Shown here one piece after another: positions 16,502 to 26,253 of a DNA stretch of 64,000 nt. Source of the stretch: Lachnoclostridium sp. An131 (GTDB lineage: Bacteria; Bacillota; Clostridia; Lachnospirales; Lachnospiraceae); NCBI RefSeq assembly GCF_002160825.1, contig NZ_NFLI01000011.1, positions 1-64,000 on the forward strand, in the 5' to 3' direction. The stretch's first letter is position 1, and each line of letters starts with the position of its first letter. Under the pieces are notes generated by a model. The model ran no database searches and was not told where the DNA came from. It worked only from the letters and a program-made list of their open reading frames with translations. A program made the position numbers and the translations under genes.

Positions 16502-19500
16502 CTAACATCCGCACTCCTTCTCCGTACACTGTGATTTCACCGCATCTCTGACCATTTCCGGCTCTAAAGGCGGAAAAGCTGAGAATGGTGAATATTTCAG
16601 CAATGAAGAATCTTTTATAAAAGGATACTGCTCCCGGAACAGTTTGAATCCCATACCGTATACATCCGTCCGCGATTCAGCAAGCAGTTCCTGCTGAGAT
16701 GCATAATACGCTTCTCCTATCTGGTAAAGATACTGAACAGAAGCCCACATCGCCATCCCTTCATATACAATATCTCTGGCTGTGAGCGTACATGCCTGAC
16801 GGTTCATACCGTAATATCCAAGCACCTCTTCATCCTTCCAGTTTATATACTGCCAGATATGCGTCAGTTCATGAACCATCGTATTAATGGCTGCAAGCCT
16901 GGGACTTCCATTTTCCACAAGCAGACTGTATCTGCCATTCTTTTTCTGCGCGTACCCAAGCACCCGGGCGGCGACCTGTGTGCTCGGTTTGAAAATCATG
17001 CCCACGCCCTTGGCTATTGTACGTGCATCTGTCATTTTCACGCTGATCGGCGCACGGAATTTAATTTCATAGAAATCTTCCATCATTCCCAGTGTTCTAT
17101 AGAATAATTCCCGAAAATCATCCAGCCTTGTTATAGCATTCCTTGAGCAATCATTGCAGCGTATCCGTCCATCGTTCAGTTTTTCATAACTCACTCCGCT
17201 GAGAGGAAGTCCACAGAAATCGCAGTAATTTTCCACTTTTAAATCCAGCAGACTGTCATTGTGCTTCTCTCCCTTTCTGGCAAGAGTCAGAGAGCTTTCC
17301 GCCCAGCCCCTTACTCTGAGATATCGGTATGTCTCGTCCACCTGTATGCGTCCATCAATCTCATCAAACCCAAATTTGAGAAAGCATTCCTTTTGGTATC
17401 TTGACTTGGCGATCGGCGTCAGTCCGAGCGCTTCAAAGCTTTCTTCCAGAAACGCGTTATCCTCAGGCATTCCCTCTGTGTCAAAAATGTCTGTTCCATC
17501 AACATGAATAAGATCCGGGCTGTCCTCTTCTCCTGTTTCCAATATATCTTTCAGATATGACGATTCCTCCGGCTGTTCCAGAGAATAGTCTGTGCTGTCT
17601 GTACTGTCTGCACTTTCTGCACTGTCAGAAGAGGTTTGGATGGTCTCTGCTGTATTTTCTGATTTTTCTGTATCTTCTCCCAGTTCATATCCGGAAGCTT
17701 CCTGAGCAGCCTCCTCAGGAGCAGCATCTGAAGAGACTGGTATGGGATCCTGCTGTTCCTTTTCGCTGTCTGGCTCTTTGATTGAAATATTCTCCTCTTT
17801 TCTGCCTCCGAACAGTCTGCGGATTCTGTCGAACATTTTTACCAGCAGACTTCTTTTCTTTGTCTCTTTTTCAATTTCCCTGGACAGCCGTTTGACCGGC
17901 ACAGGATCCTTTTCTGCCGGTTCCCTCATTTTCTCCAGATGCCATTCCAGAAAGTCAGCGGCAATTTCCATAAGCTTCATAAAATTTCTTTCTACCGCCT
18001 CCAGAAGGCCCAAATCAATATCGCTGTCCTCAATAATATAAATGTAATCCTCTTTCAGCTTTCCTGCCGCCGGATAAACCATATAATTCAACATTCCCTC
18101 AATATCATCCGGCTGTTTTGTCACTGCAGCCAAATACTGCCAGCCATCAGGAAATACTGTTTTGAAAATTTCTGACAAAAGCAGGCAGACAGTAAAGCGC
18201 AGCCTGTCATCGGTATCAGGCAGCTTCACACACAATACAGATTTATTGCGATACCTCCTGACGAGCTCAGAGACCGCCGGATCGCCCGATAAATCAATTT
18301 TGCGCGCTGTCCGCAGATTATGACTGTCCTTGAGTTCCAGATAGCCTGTTGTATTTACATGGAAGTTCATCCTCTGTTTTGTAAACTCTACATCATCCAC
18401 AATTTTGCTGGTAATCACTTCGTCTGAAGAATCCTCTTCCAGAAAATACATTCTGATCTGGCGGTAATATTTCCGCCCGTCATACAAATCTGACGCTCTG
18501 CGGAGCACCACGCCGCTCTGGGGAGATACATAGCGTGCAATATAATATTTTCCGTTATAGGTTACATACTGACCTGGCAGAATAGTCTGTGTTACATGAC
18601 TGAAAAGCTTTGCGTCAATATATCCCTCTTCTGTCTTTTCGTCCTCCAGAATATAATAAGCATTTTTCAAAGACGCAGAGAAATACTTTTCAAATGTGTC
18701 CTCAGCAATGCTGTAAACAAAGGAAGAATAGCGTTCTCTTCTATTTGTATGAAACGGCGCTTTCTGCACAGTCAGCACAGAACGGTCTGCAAAGGTATAC
18801 TTTTCCAGCAATCCTGTCAGGGTTCCAAATACATCATCTGTCTCCAGGCCAATCAGCCGGAACTCTCTTACTATTTCCTGCTCTGAAACAGCATGCAGAG
18901 ACATTTTCACGATAAGCTTTAAAAGAGTATTCCGTTCTGTTTTTGCATAATCCGGCACCAGTGAAGGCACGGCGTTTGGGTTTGAAAGAAACATCTGCTT
19001 ATTGCAGCGCATATAATCACGCAGAAGATAATTTTCTGAAAGAACATTTACAAATATCTGTTCGCTTCCCCGCGATAAGTATGTGCTCATCATACTGAAC
19101 ATATTGCAGAATTCATCTTCTGCTATAATAAACTGTTCCTTTTCAACCTTTGTGCTCCACAAAGCTGAGACAAAATTGATTTTTTCATTAAATGCCTTCT
19201 GCTGGATCGGAAGATTCATATATCTGCAGATATTAGCATAATACTGTCCCGCAATCCATTTGATATCCTTCACCGGGGCTTTCGTGCCGCCATACCAGGA
19301 AACCTCGGGAGTCTGATTTTTGACTGCAGTTGCCGCAAGCTCTAATCCGTTGCCCAGATATCTGATCTGCTTATCAAACAGCTGCTGTCTGCAAAAATCG
19401 CCGTCTGCATCCCAGAACATCGCTGTATAATTGCATCTGGGCACAGGCGCCGCGACCACATCCGTAATTTCAGTACGCAGAAGATGAGACAGCGTATCAA

Positions 19501-20791
19501 TCAGGCCGTCTGCGCTTCTGTCACAAATACAGTACACTGCTCCTCTCTTCTCCGGATCAGACTGAATCTCCTCCGCAAGAATGCTCAATGCAACCTGCCC
19601 TGTATTGAGCATAAGAGAAGGCTCTATCATAAGCACAAACTCCGTCTCATGGAAAAAGTTCAGATTGGCGTCCATGATCCTTTTATCATAAATCTGCGTA
19701 AAGGTCAGAATTCCTACTTCACATTCCGGTTCCTTCAATGTCAGATTTTCAACGCGCCACAGGGATTTCATATGCGTGTATTTTCTGAGCTCCTCGGATA
19801 TCCATTTCTTTACATCCTCCGCCGCAGTTCTTCTCCCGCAAAGCACTGCAGCCTTTTTTCCGGAAAGCAGCACAGACGCCAAAGGCAGCATAACATAAAT
19901 ACCCAAATCACGATAAAACGGGTTCAGAAAAACCACATTTTTCCTGTGCATCAAGGCGGAAACTGCCTGGACGCAATCTGCGTCAGCATTCCTGTATCTG
20001 CCCCCTGTTTCAAAATATTCTGCTGTCAGCTGTTCCTGTTCATCGTCGGACTCCTTCATCCTTTTAAGAAGCGCCGCAGAGCTCTCCATTCCTGTAAATT
20101 CGCTTCCCGTATGCGCAGCCAGAAGAGCGTCCGGAAAAAGCTGTTCAAGGATTTCCCTGAGTTTATAGAATCCTCCTATCTTTCTGGAATCCGCCTCATC
20201 ACCCAAAACCGTATGCTCAAACTCTTCCTTTGTCTGTCCATTGACAAAGCTGTAGATTTCTATTAAAACTACCGCCGACGCGCTTGGGAAAAACAAAAGC
20301 CAGGCAGCTGAATTTTTTCCAAGAATCCATGTGACCGCAAGAAATAATCCGGAAAACAGAACAAGCCCCCAGACGACCATCTGAAACACTCTGCGAAAAT
20401 TCGACCACCTTTTCTTCAGGAACCACTCATCATAATCATAGTCATATTGATAAAATCCCAGGGAAAAAAGCTCTAAAATACGTTCTTTTTTGCATAAAGA
20501 AACAACAAGTGGCCTGAAGATACCCTTAAAGAGTACAAAGCCCAGCATAAGAATTATATTTGCTGCCAGCAATTCTGCATTTGTCAGAAAGCTTGATATA
20601 CCGCATAGCTGCTCCGCGGCTCCCATATCGACACTCCACGCATAGACTCCCGCAGTCATTAAAATGACCGAAAGCGGAATCATCGGAAGCTGTCGGATCC
20701 GGCGCGTTTTCTTTGCACTGAGTTTCAGTTGAATCAGGCATAAAAGCGCTGCTGCAGCAATCGACAAAAATATCTTAGCCGCATTTATCAT
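16502..20791 (-). CDS. Large membrane protein with C-terminal zinc ribbon and HExxH peptidase-like domain
   Basis: 1429 residues. Four or five membrane segments lie in the first ~190 residues, including LLAANIILMLGFVLFKGIF. A large cytosolic region contains a possible inactive helicase-like fold (AAVLCGRRTAAEDVKKWI, FVLMIEPSLML) without a P-loop. Next come an acidic, Ser/Glu-rich linker near 1030-1110, a four-cysteine zinc ribbon (CDFCG...CNDC) near 1189-1212, and a gluzincin motif HELTHIW near 1304 followed by Glu of YEGMAMW near 1341. ATG at 20791 overlaps the upstream gene by 17 bp. Probably a scaffold of the exporter with a processing peptidase; no family was recognised for the whole chain. 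Confidence 0.7.
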   Translation of the reverse strand: MINAAKIFLSIAAAALLCLIQLKLSAKKTRRIRQLPMIPLSVILMTAGVYAWSVDMGAAEQLCGISSFLTNAELLAANIILMLGFVLFKGIFRPLVVSLCKKERILELFSLGFYQYDYDYDEWFLKKRWSNFRRVFQMVVWGLVLFSGLFLAVTWILGKNSAAWLLFFPSASAVVLIEIYSFVNGQTKEEFEHTVLGDEADSRKIGGFYKLREILEQLFPDALLAAHTGSEFTGMESSAALLKRMKESDDEQEQLTAEYFETGGRYRNADADCVQAVSALMHRKNVVFLNPFYRDLGIYVMLPLASVLLSGKKAAVLCGRRTAAEDVKKWISEELRKYTHMKSLWRVENLTLKEPECEVGILTFTQIYDKRIMDANLNFFHETEFVLMIEPSLMLNTGQVALSILAEEIQSDPEKRGAVYCICDRSADGLIDTLSHLLRTEITDVVAAPVPRCNYTAMFWDADGDFCRQQLFDKQIRYLGNGLELAATAVKNQTPEVSWYGGTKAPVKDIKWIAGQYYANICRYMNLPIQQKAFNEKINFVSALWSTKVEKEQFIIAEDEFCNMFSMMSTYLSRGSEQIFVNVLSENYLLRDYMRCNKQMFLSNPNAVPSLVPDYAKTERNTLLKLIVKMSLHAVSEQEIVREFRLIGLETDDVFGTLTGLLEKYTFADRSVLTVQKAPFHTNRRERYSSFVYSIAEDTFEKYFSASLKNAYYILEDEKTEEGYIDAKLFSHVTQTILPGQYVTYNGKYYIARYVSPQSGVVLRRASDLYDGRKYYRQIRMYFLEEDSSDEVITSKIVDDVEFTKQRMNFHVNTTGYLELKDSHNLRTARKIDLSGDPAVSELVRRYRNKSVLCVKLPDTDDRLRFTVCLLLSEIFKTVFPDGWQYLAAVTKQPDDIEGMLNYMVYPAAGKLKEDYIYIIEDSDIDLGLLEAVERNFMKLMEIAADFLEWHLEKMREPAEKDPVPVKRLSREIEKETKKRSLLVKMFDRIRRLFGGRKEENISIKEPDSEKEQQDPIPVSSDAAPEEAAQEASGYELGEDTEKSENTAETIQTSSDSAESADSTDSTDYSLEQPEESSYLKDILETGEEDSPDLIHVDGTDIFDTEGMPEDNAFLEESFEALGLTPIAKSRYQKECFLKFGFDEIDGRIQVDETYRYLRVRGWAESSLTLARKGEKHNDSLLDLKVENYCDFCGLPLSGVSYEKLNDGRIRCNDCSRNAITRLDDFRELFYRTLGMMEDFYEIKFRAPISVKMTDARTIAKGVGMIFKPSTQVAARVLGYAQKKNGRYSLLVENGSPRLAAINTMVHELTHIWQYINWKDEEVLGYYGMNRQACTLTARDIVYEGMAMWASVQYLYQIGEAYYASQQELLAESRTDVYGMGFKLFREQYPFIKDSSLLKYSPFSAFPPLEPEMVRDAVKSQCTEKECGC

Positions 20792-22721
20792 CGTAAATTT
20801 CCTCTCTCACAATTTCAATTTTTCTTCCGAACCTGTATGGAGATTCCATTGTCATTCCGGAATTGTTTACAGCAACCGGATAGCTTTCCCCCGTCTCAAA
20901 AATATAAAGTTTATTTTCCTGCGGTGGAACGGACATATCAAAATTCACTTTGACGTTTGGACGGCGGGAAGCAAAATCAACATTAAGATGGTAGGCCCTA
21001 CTCCAGCTTTGCAGTTTTCCAAGAAAAATCTGGATTGCTTTCAAATGCTGGTATCTGCCCGACCTCTCTGTCCCCTGGTCCTGCTTTTTACGCATAGCCA
21101 GCGCCAGGTAGGAAGCTCCCCGGATATGGCTGGCTATTTCACTCATATATGAGGAATAGGTTCCCACCTCTCCGACAAGCTGACTGAAATCTCTGCGAAT
21201 ATAATGATTGTAATTTTCAATCAAGGAATCCAGCCGGGCCTTCTGTCTCAGCAGCATCCCTGCAGCAAACAGAATAATAAGCAGAATTCCTCCCAAAAGC
21301 GTGAAGGCCAGCGCTGCGGCAGAGTCCGATTCACCACTGAGAATATGGAATATGACAGGAAGAGAAGCAAGTATAAGAAGCATGGCTGCCATCAATACAA
21401 CAGCTGCAACCGGACCTTTTCCAACCCGTCCTCCCAGATATCTTTTCACATCAGCCGAGGCTTTCTGCGCACCCTCGTCGGATGACAGCCTTTCTTCCGG
21501 CAGGACGCTCTGAATATGCATAATATGATGATAAATACCGTCTATTTCCTTTCTCAAATCTTCTTCCTGGTATTTTCCCAGAAGCGACACCTCATCCTCA
21601 GTGAAGGTACAGTTTCCCCTCATCCTTTCTGCAGTTGCATTCAGGGCCCGTTCAGCCTCCCTGACATGCTTAGCAACCCTTTCCTCTGTATCCTTTTTCT
21701 GTTCAGACCAGAGCGCTATATCAGAAGCCGGACCGTCAGAAAAAATGTGAAACAGCTTTTTTTCTACCAGTCTCTCCTCTGATTTGGGCAGCTTAAAAGG
21801 AACTGAAATATTCATCCGATAATCCGGAAGCTTTTCTGCCTCGGAAACAGCCTTTTCTCTTTCACTCTTTATACTCCGCTCAATAGTTCTTTTCGCATCA
21901 CGAAGGCGATCCGCAAGAATCTGAAACGCCTCTTCCAAAGCCGGTTTGTCCAGCAGCACATTCAGCTTATACAGACGATATGCCTGCATGGTACTAGGAT
22001 CCCAGCTATTGCTGGCCATAAGCATCACCGCATACCAAAAGCTGAAGTCGTCGGCTTCCTTTTGAACAGATCCCTTCGCTTCCACATCGTACACCATAAA
22101 CCGGCATATACTCGGAAAATGATTTCGCTTCCAGAATTCTGAACTCTCTGATTCCTTATGATTCAGCCATGCCTGCCCGATGCTGTCCCCGTCAAAAAAG
22201 CTTCTGTTTCTGAGTGTAATGATAAGAAGCTCCGAGGGTTTTTTCCCGTTATACGCATATTTTCTGGCAAGCTCTCTGTGTGCCTCTTCTTTTTCTCTGT
22301 CAATAATCGGAACATAAACCGTCCTCGGAGCCCGGTGTGCTTCCTTTATAACCTCGGAACGGAATTTTACTTCCAAAGGAGGCACGCCTCCCAACATCTG
22401 TGTCAACCGGACAAGAGGAACCGGATTTTCCCCTACTGTATCAGAGGAGTCCTGATTTATGGCAAAATCGTATGGGTTGGCAGAATCAGCTTCATAAGCA
22501 GCCATGCAGTCATCGTCCTCATAACGGACGATGACTGCGCGCCACTCCTCTTTGTCATCTGTAAGACTTTTAAGCTCAGGAAGCGCCGTATCAATAGTGG
22601 TTCCGGATTCTATCCATTTACAGATCCCTATCTGCCTGTTCCGAATAGGTTCCGCGAAAATTGTTCTGTACCGCAGAAAAGATTCCTGTGTTTTTTGACC
22701 TTGTATAATTACAGAATACAT
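20775..22721 (-). CDS. Membrane protein with two central helices (system component)
   Basis: About 648 residues. The N-terminal ~430 are predicted soluble and charged, with coiled coil near 265-400. Two adjacent hydrophobic helices lie near 440-466 and 473-500 (AVVLMAAMLLILASLPVIF, TLLGGILLIILFAAGMLL). A soluble C-terminal domain of ~140 residues follows. The topology places both termini in the cytosol. ATG at 22721 is chosen because AGGGGGTGG lies before it and alternative GTG codons at 22730-22733 fall inside that site. It overlaps the 1429-residue gene by 17 bp, so the two are likely made together. Unrecognised family; a structural part of the exporter is inferred from position. Confidence 0.6.
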   Translation of the reverse strand: MYSVIIQGQKTQESFLRYRTIFAEPIRNRQIGICKWIESGTTIDTALPELKSLTDDKEEWRAVIVRYEDDDCMAAYEADSANPYDFAINQDSSDTVGENPVPLVRLTQMLGGVPPLEVKFRSEVIKEAHRAPRTVYVPIIDREKEEAHRELARKYAYNGKKPSELLIITLRNRSFFDGDSIGQAWLNHKESESSEFWKRNHFPSICRFMVYDVEAKGSVQKEADDFSFWYAVMLMASNSWDPSTMQAYRLYKLNVLLDKPALEEAFQILADRLRDAKRTIERSIKSEREKAVSEAEKLPDYRMNISVPFKLPKSEERLVEKKLFHIFSDGPASDIALWSEQKKDTEERVAKHVREAERALNATAERMRGNCTFTEDEVSLLGKYQEEDLRKEIDGIYHHIMHIQSVLPEERLSSDEGAQKASADVKRYLGGRVGKGPVAAVVLMAAMLLILASLPVIFHILSGESDSAAALAFTLLGGILLIILFAAGMLLRQKARLDSLIENYNHYIRRDFSQLVGEVGTYSSYMSEIASHIRGASYLALAMRKKQDQGTERSGRYQHLKAIQIFLGKLQSWSRAYHLNVDFASRRPNVKVNFDMSVPPQENKLYIFETGESYPVAVNNSGMTMESPYRFGRKIEIVREEIYDDKCG

Positions 22722-22754
22722 GTAAACCACCACCCCCTGATGTAAACCGTAGCT

Positions 22755-25700
22755 TTATCTCCGAAGTCCGGATGCTTTCTCCTGAACATACTGGGCTTCT
22801 TTTTTCAGCCCCAGCTCATAAAGGGCGTTTGTAATAGTGTCGCAGGTCTTATCAAAAAGAGACTCTCTGTAAATCATCGGATGACTCTTGCTTTCCAAAG
22901 CTACTGACTCCAAATGCTTTTCAAACTGAGCCAGGATAATCTTTCCCATAATCTCCGGCAGTTCCTTCTGGCTGCAGAAATTAGAAAGATATTTTTTTAT
23001 CTCTTCTATTTCTACTCGAAGCATCTCTATCACATTAGCCTCGTAATAGATATCAGGCGTCGCAGACTTTTTCATAAGCATCGGGATATCGAAAATATTT
23101 TCAGAGGACACATTATCCGGTCCTATTCCTGGTTCCTCGATGTAAAAAGTGCGCAATGCGGAAAAGAGCATTCCATTCTCCAGAGAACTGTTGGTATTCA
23201 GATCATCCTGTGTGAGCTCTTTAACCTTTGTCAGGATCTGGCGTATCAATTCGGGATAAATCGCAATAGCATCCAAAACCTCATACAGCTTATCACATTC
23301 TGTGCCATTGGAGACTACCAGCGTATCGTCCTCCATTCTTAAGAGGATATTTCTGAGCTTATATACCTTTGCGTCGCTTCCTTCTTCGGTCAGATATACA
23401 TACCGGTTGACAACCGCCCAGAAAAACGCCGCGTAGATATCGTACTCCTGCCTCTTCTGATTTTCCTCGTCCAAATCCGGCATCTTTGTGATAATATGCC
23501 ACCATCTGTCAATGTGGGGGCTGATCTCTCTGCTTCGATGTGATTCCGGGTGAATTCCATCAATCAGCTCATAATACGCTTTAAAATATTCTCCGCTGCT
23601 TCTGTCGTAGGTCAGAGATTTCTCAGGCGGAGCAAATTTGCTCAGATCATTCGCGCGCAGGCCATAGAAGGACTGATAAAACATAATGGTATTTTTGGAG
23701 ATATCCTCATCCGGTTCCCCTCCAAAATTCATCAGCTCCTTGCGTATCAGCTGCGCCCTGGGCGACTCATCGCCCTTTTCCGGCATCAGAGACGTGTGGA
23801 AGGTGCAGGCATTGATGGGCTCTCTTGCTTCTCCCAGGGGGCTCTCAATAAACGGGCAGGAAAGATTGCGGGTATCGCTGATTACTTTCCGGGTATATTG
23901 CTGGATTAAGTCGTATGCATTATTTTCTTCTTCATATCTGCCCTCATAATCCGCTTCTTTTTCAATAGCCGAAATGACGTCAATATCCAGTTCGCCGCCA
24001 TAATCCTTCATTACAGCATTTTCAAAATATCCTATAATTCCCTCGTCGAAGAGCTTATTAAAATATCTGTTATTATTCGGCTTATCTGTATCCATCGCAT
24101 AAGCAAGAACGCTCTGATAAATATTTTTTGCAAGCTTCGAATCTATAGCAATCGCGCTGCCTTTATAGGGCTTCTTCTCATAAATCTTTTTTAGGCATTC
24201 CGGACTCGCGCATACATAACGCACCGTTGTTCCCTTGCTGCTGCTATATTTTTTGCAGATCTCAGCAATATTTTTGTCAAGCTCGTCCACCTTACTTTCA
24301 AAAGAATTATAAAAGCTTTCAAAAGCCTCTACAATCGACTGAATATATTCTATTCCTCTTCCCAGCACATATGACTGGGCGCACTGAACCTGATATTCTT
24401 CAATATTATCAAAATACTGCCGAAGCTTTCTCTTAATTTCCTCCTGTTCGCCGGTGGGACGTTTTGTAAGCTTATTCAAAACAGAAATCTTTCTCTCTGT
24501 CAGATCATCTACGCCCTCTTCTACATCCGGCGAATCCGGGTCGTCAAAAGTGTTCTTTTCAAAAGCGTCAAAGTAATCCTTGTTATCCTTTTTGTCGCGG
24601 TCAATTGCCTCCTTATGCCGTTTCATCAAATCCAGAATTTTGATCAGCATATATCGAATCGCGTTAGGGTGAAGAAAAGCTCCGTCGTTATTCACCAGAT
24701 ACGTTTCCAGTTTAAACTCTTTTCCGGAAGCAGTATCTGAACCCGAGCCCTTAAACATAGAATACGCTATTGTCTGAGCCACTTCCTCCATATAGGCGTT
24801 TGACATAAGTCGGTATTCATCCGCCGCTGTATACGCACCGATATACTCCTCCCAGTCATTTCCCAGATTCATGATCTGCTCTCTGGCATCTTCCCTCTTG
24901 GAGCTTATCTCAGAAGAATTATCTTCCAAATCTACAGCTGTTTTCTCCAGCACAGCTGTTACATACTCTTCCCATCTGTTGGAAATTCTCCTGACGCCAT
25001 TGACATATCTTCCTGTGGAACGAATAATGGCATTTGCAAACGCATCGTCGTGTTTGGCAGCCGATTCAATCTGATTTACATAAAAAGAAGTAAGCGTCTG
25101 CTCTTTTACTGCCAGCCCCTCTTCTCTTTTCTGATTATTTTCTTTGCACAGCTCGTTATACAGATTGTCATACTCCATCCACTGCATTGAAACGCACTGC
25201 TTGGTCCATTTCAGCGCAATCAGCTTGCGGATATCCTCAAACGGATAAATCAGCATGGAAGCTCCTGCTCCCGCATAACGGTTGCGTCCGTGTTCTTTGG
25301 CCAGCTTGCGGATCGTATTATCCTCGGAAGAATTGCTCCGTTTATTCATCGGCCCAATAGACTGGGCATAAATACAGTTAGCAGCATGATCCAGGTACTG
25401 ATCAAAGGAGTTCAGCTTGCCGCCTTCCGCATTCTGAGCGTCAAACAGAAAACAGAAGTCATAAGGTCTGATATTATACTCCTCATAGCCGTTGGAAGAA
25501 GCCTTCGGAAACTGCATTTTTACAGACCTTTCATACTTTTCGGGAAGAGTCGCATCTCCTTTCATCAAAAACGCATCCAGTTCCCTTAACGTAGCATAGG
25601 CATTGGCCTTCAGATTGTTTCTCTCAGTCTGACCTGTGATTACCTCGTAAAAAACCTCCGGAAGGATGAAAAATCCTCTGGTAATATTTGCGCTCAGACG

Positions 25701-26210
25701 AAAATGAGTCGCCAGATAATTTTTTGTATAAAGCGCCACGGGCAGAATCAGACCCGATCCGGTTCCTCCGGCCAGAGAGCTGACAATAATTACACGCAAA
25801 GCCTGCTCCACCTTATCCTCTTCCACTTTGTACAGACTCTGAATGGCCTCATGAAGCGGTTCCATCTTTCCGGCACGAATCACGGTCTCCAGCGCCAGTC
25901 TTGAAATAGAACGGACCTGACCGGCCCCTTCTGTCAAGGTTTTTCCATTTAAAATCGCATTTACAGGAAACCATGTGTCCCTGGCGTGGGTATCTTTATT
26001 CAAATACTCGCCAACTGTCTGCTTTGTAGACGTCTGGATCGTCTTAATAAATGGGTTCCTTTCCTGTATTCCCCGCAGATCATTGATATCTGTATCAAAA
26101 ACGGCAAAGGCAATATTGCTGCGCTGTTCGTCTGTCACCAATTTTGATACCCTCTCGATGATTTTACAACCGGTTCCTCCCAGGCCAATCAACAGTGTAG
26201 GTGCATTCAT
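22755..26210 (-). CDS. Tubulin/FtsZ-like GTPase (Tubulin_2-type), 1151 residues
   Basis: The N-terminus (TLLIGLGGTGCKIIERVSKL) has the first nucleotide loop GGTG at residues 10-13, and the tubulin signature AGGTGSG lies near 145-151 (IVSSLAGGTGSGLILPVAL). Thus the GTP-binding half is of the tubulin superfamily. The remaining ~800 residues are mostly helical, much longer than FtsZ, and of unknown fold. No membrane segment is seen. ATG at 26210 follows AGGAGG by about 7 nt. It is translated between the vWA membrane protein and the two-helix protein. Polymerisation or a GTP switch controlling assembly of the export machine is inference; it is not the cell-division FtsZ. Confidence 0.82.
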   Translation of the reverse strand: MNAPTLLIGLGGTGCKIIERVSKLVTDEQRSNIAFAVFDTDINDLRGIQERNPFIKTIQTSTKQTVGEYLNKDTHARDTWFPVNAILNGKTLTEGAGQVRSISRLALETVIRAGKMEPLHEAIQSLYKVEEDKVEQALRVIIVSSLAGGTGSGLILPVALYTKNYLATHFRLSANITRGFFILPEVFYEVITGQTERNNLKANAYATLRELDAFLMKGDATLPEKYERSVKMQFPKASSNGYEEYNIRPYDFCFLFDAQNAEGGKLNSFDQYLDHAANCIYAQSIGPMNKRSNSSEDNTIRKLAKEHGRNRYAGAGASMLIYPFEDIRKLIALKWTKQCVSMQWMEYDNLYNELCKENNQKREEGLAVKEQTLTSFYVNQIESAAKHDDAFANAIIRSTGRYVNGVRRISNRWEEYVTAVLEKTAVDLEDNSSEISSKREDAREQIMNLGNDWEEYIGAYTAADEYRLMSNAYMEEVAQTIAYSMFKGSGSDTASGKEFKLETYLVNNDGAFLHPNAIRYMLIKILDLMKRHKEAIDRDKKDNKDYFDAFEKNTFDDPDSPDVEEGVDDLTERKISVLNKLTKRPTGEQEEIKRKLRQYFDNIEEYQVQCAQSYVLGRGIEYIQSIVEAFESFYNSFESKVDELDKNIAEICKKYSSSKGTTVRYVCASPECLKKIYEKKPYKGSAIAIDSKLAKNIYQSVLAYAMDTDKPNNNRYFNKLFDEGIIGYFENAVMKDYGGELDIDVISAIEKEADYEGRYEEENNAYDLIQQYTRKVISDTRNLSCPFIESPLGEAREPINACTFHTSLMPEKGDESPRAQLIRKELMNFGGEPDEDISKNTIMFYQSFYGLRANDLSKFAPPEKSLTYDRSSGEYFKAYYELIDGIHPESHRSREISPHIDRWWHIITKMPDLDEENQKRQEYDIYAAFFWAVVNRYVYLTEEGSDAKVYKLRNILLRMEDDTLVVSNGTECDKLYEVLDAIAIYPELIRQILTKVKELTQDDLNTNSSLENGMLFSALRTFYIEEPGIGPDNVSSENIFDIPMLMKKSATPDIYYEANVIEMLRVEIEEIKKYLSNFCSQKELPEIMGKIILAQFEKHLESVALESKSHPMIYRESLFDKTCDTITNALYELGLKKEAQYVQEKASGLRR

Positions 26211-26253
26211 TTTACTCCCTCCTAAGTATGTATAAAATTTATTATCACTTCCA

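Noticed and set aside
20775-20791. Separate small gene at the overlap of the 648- and 1429-residue genes
   Set aside because: The 17-bp overlap is explained by translational coupling of two long genes.
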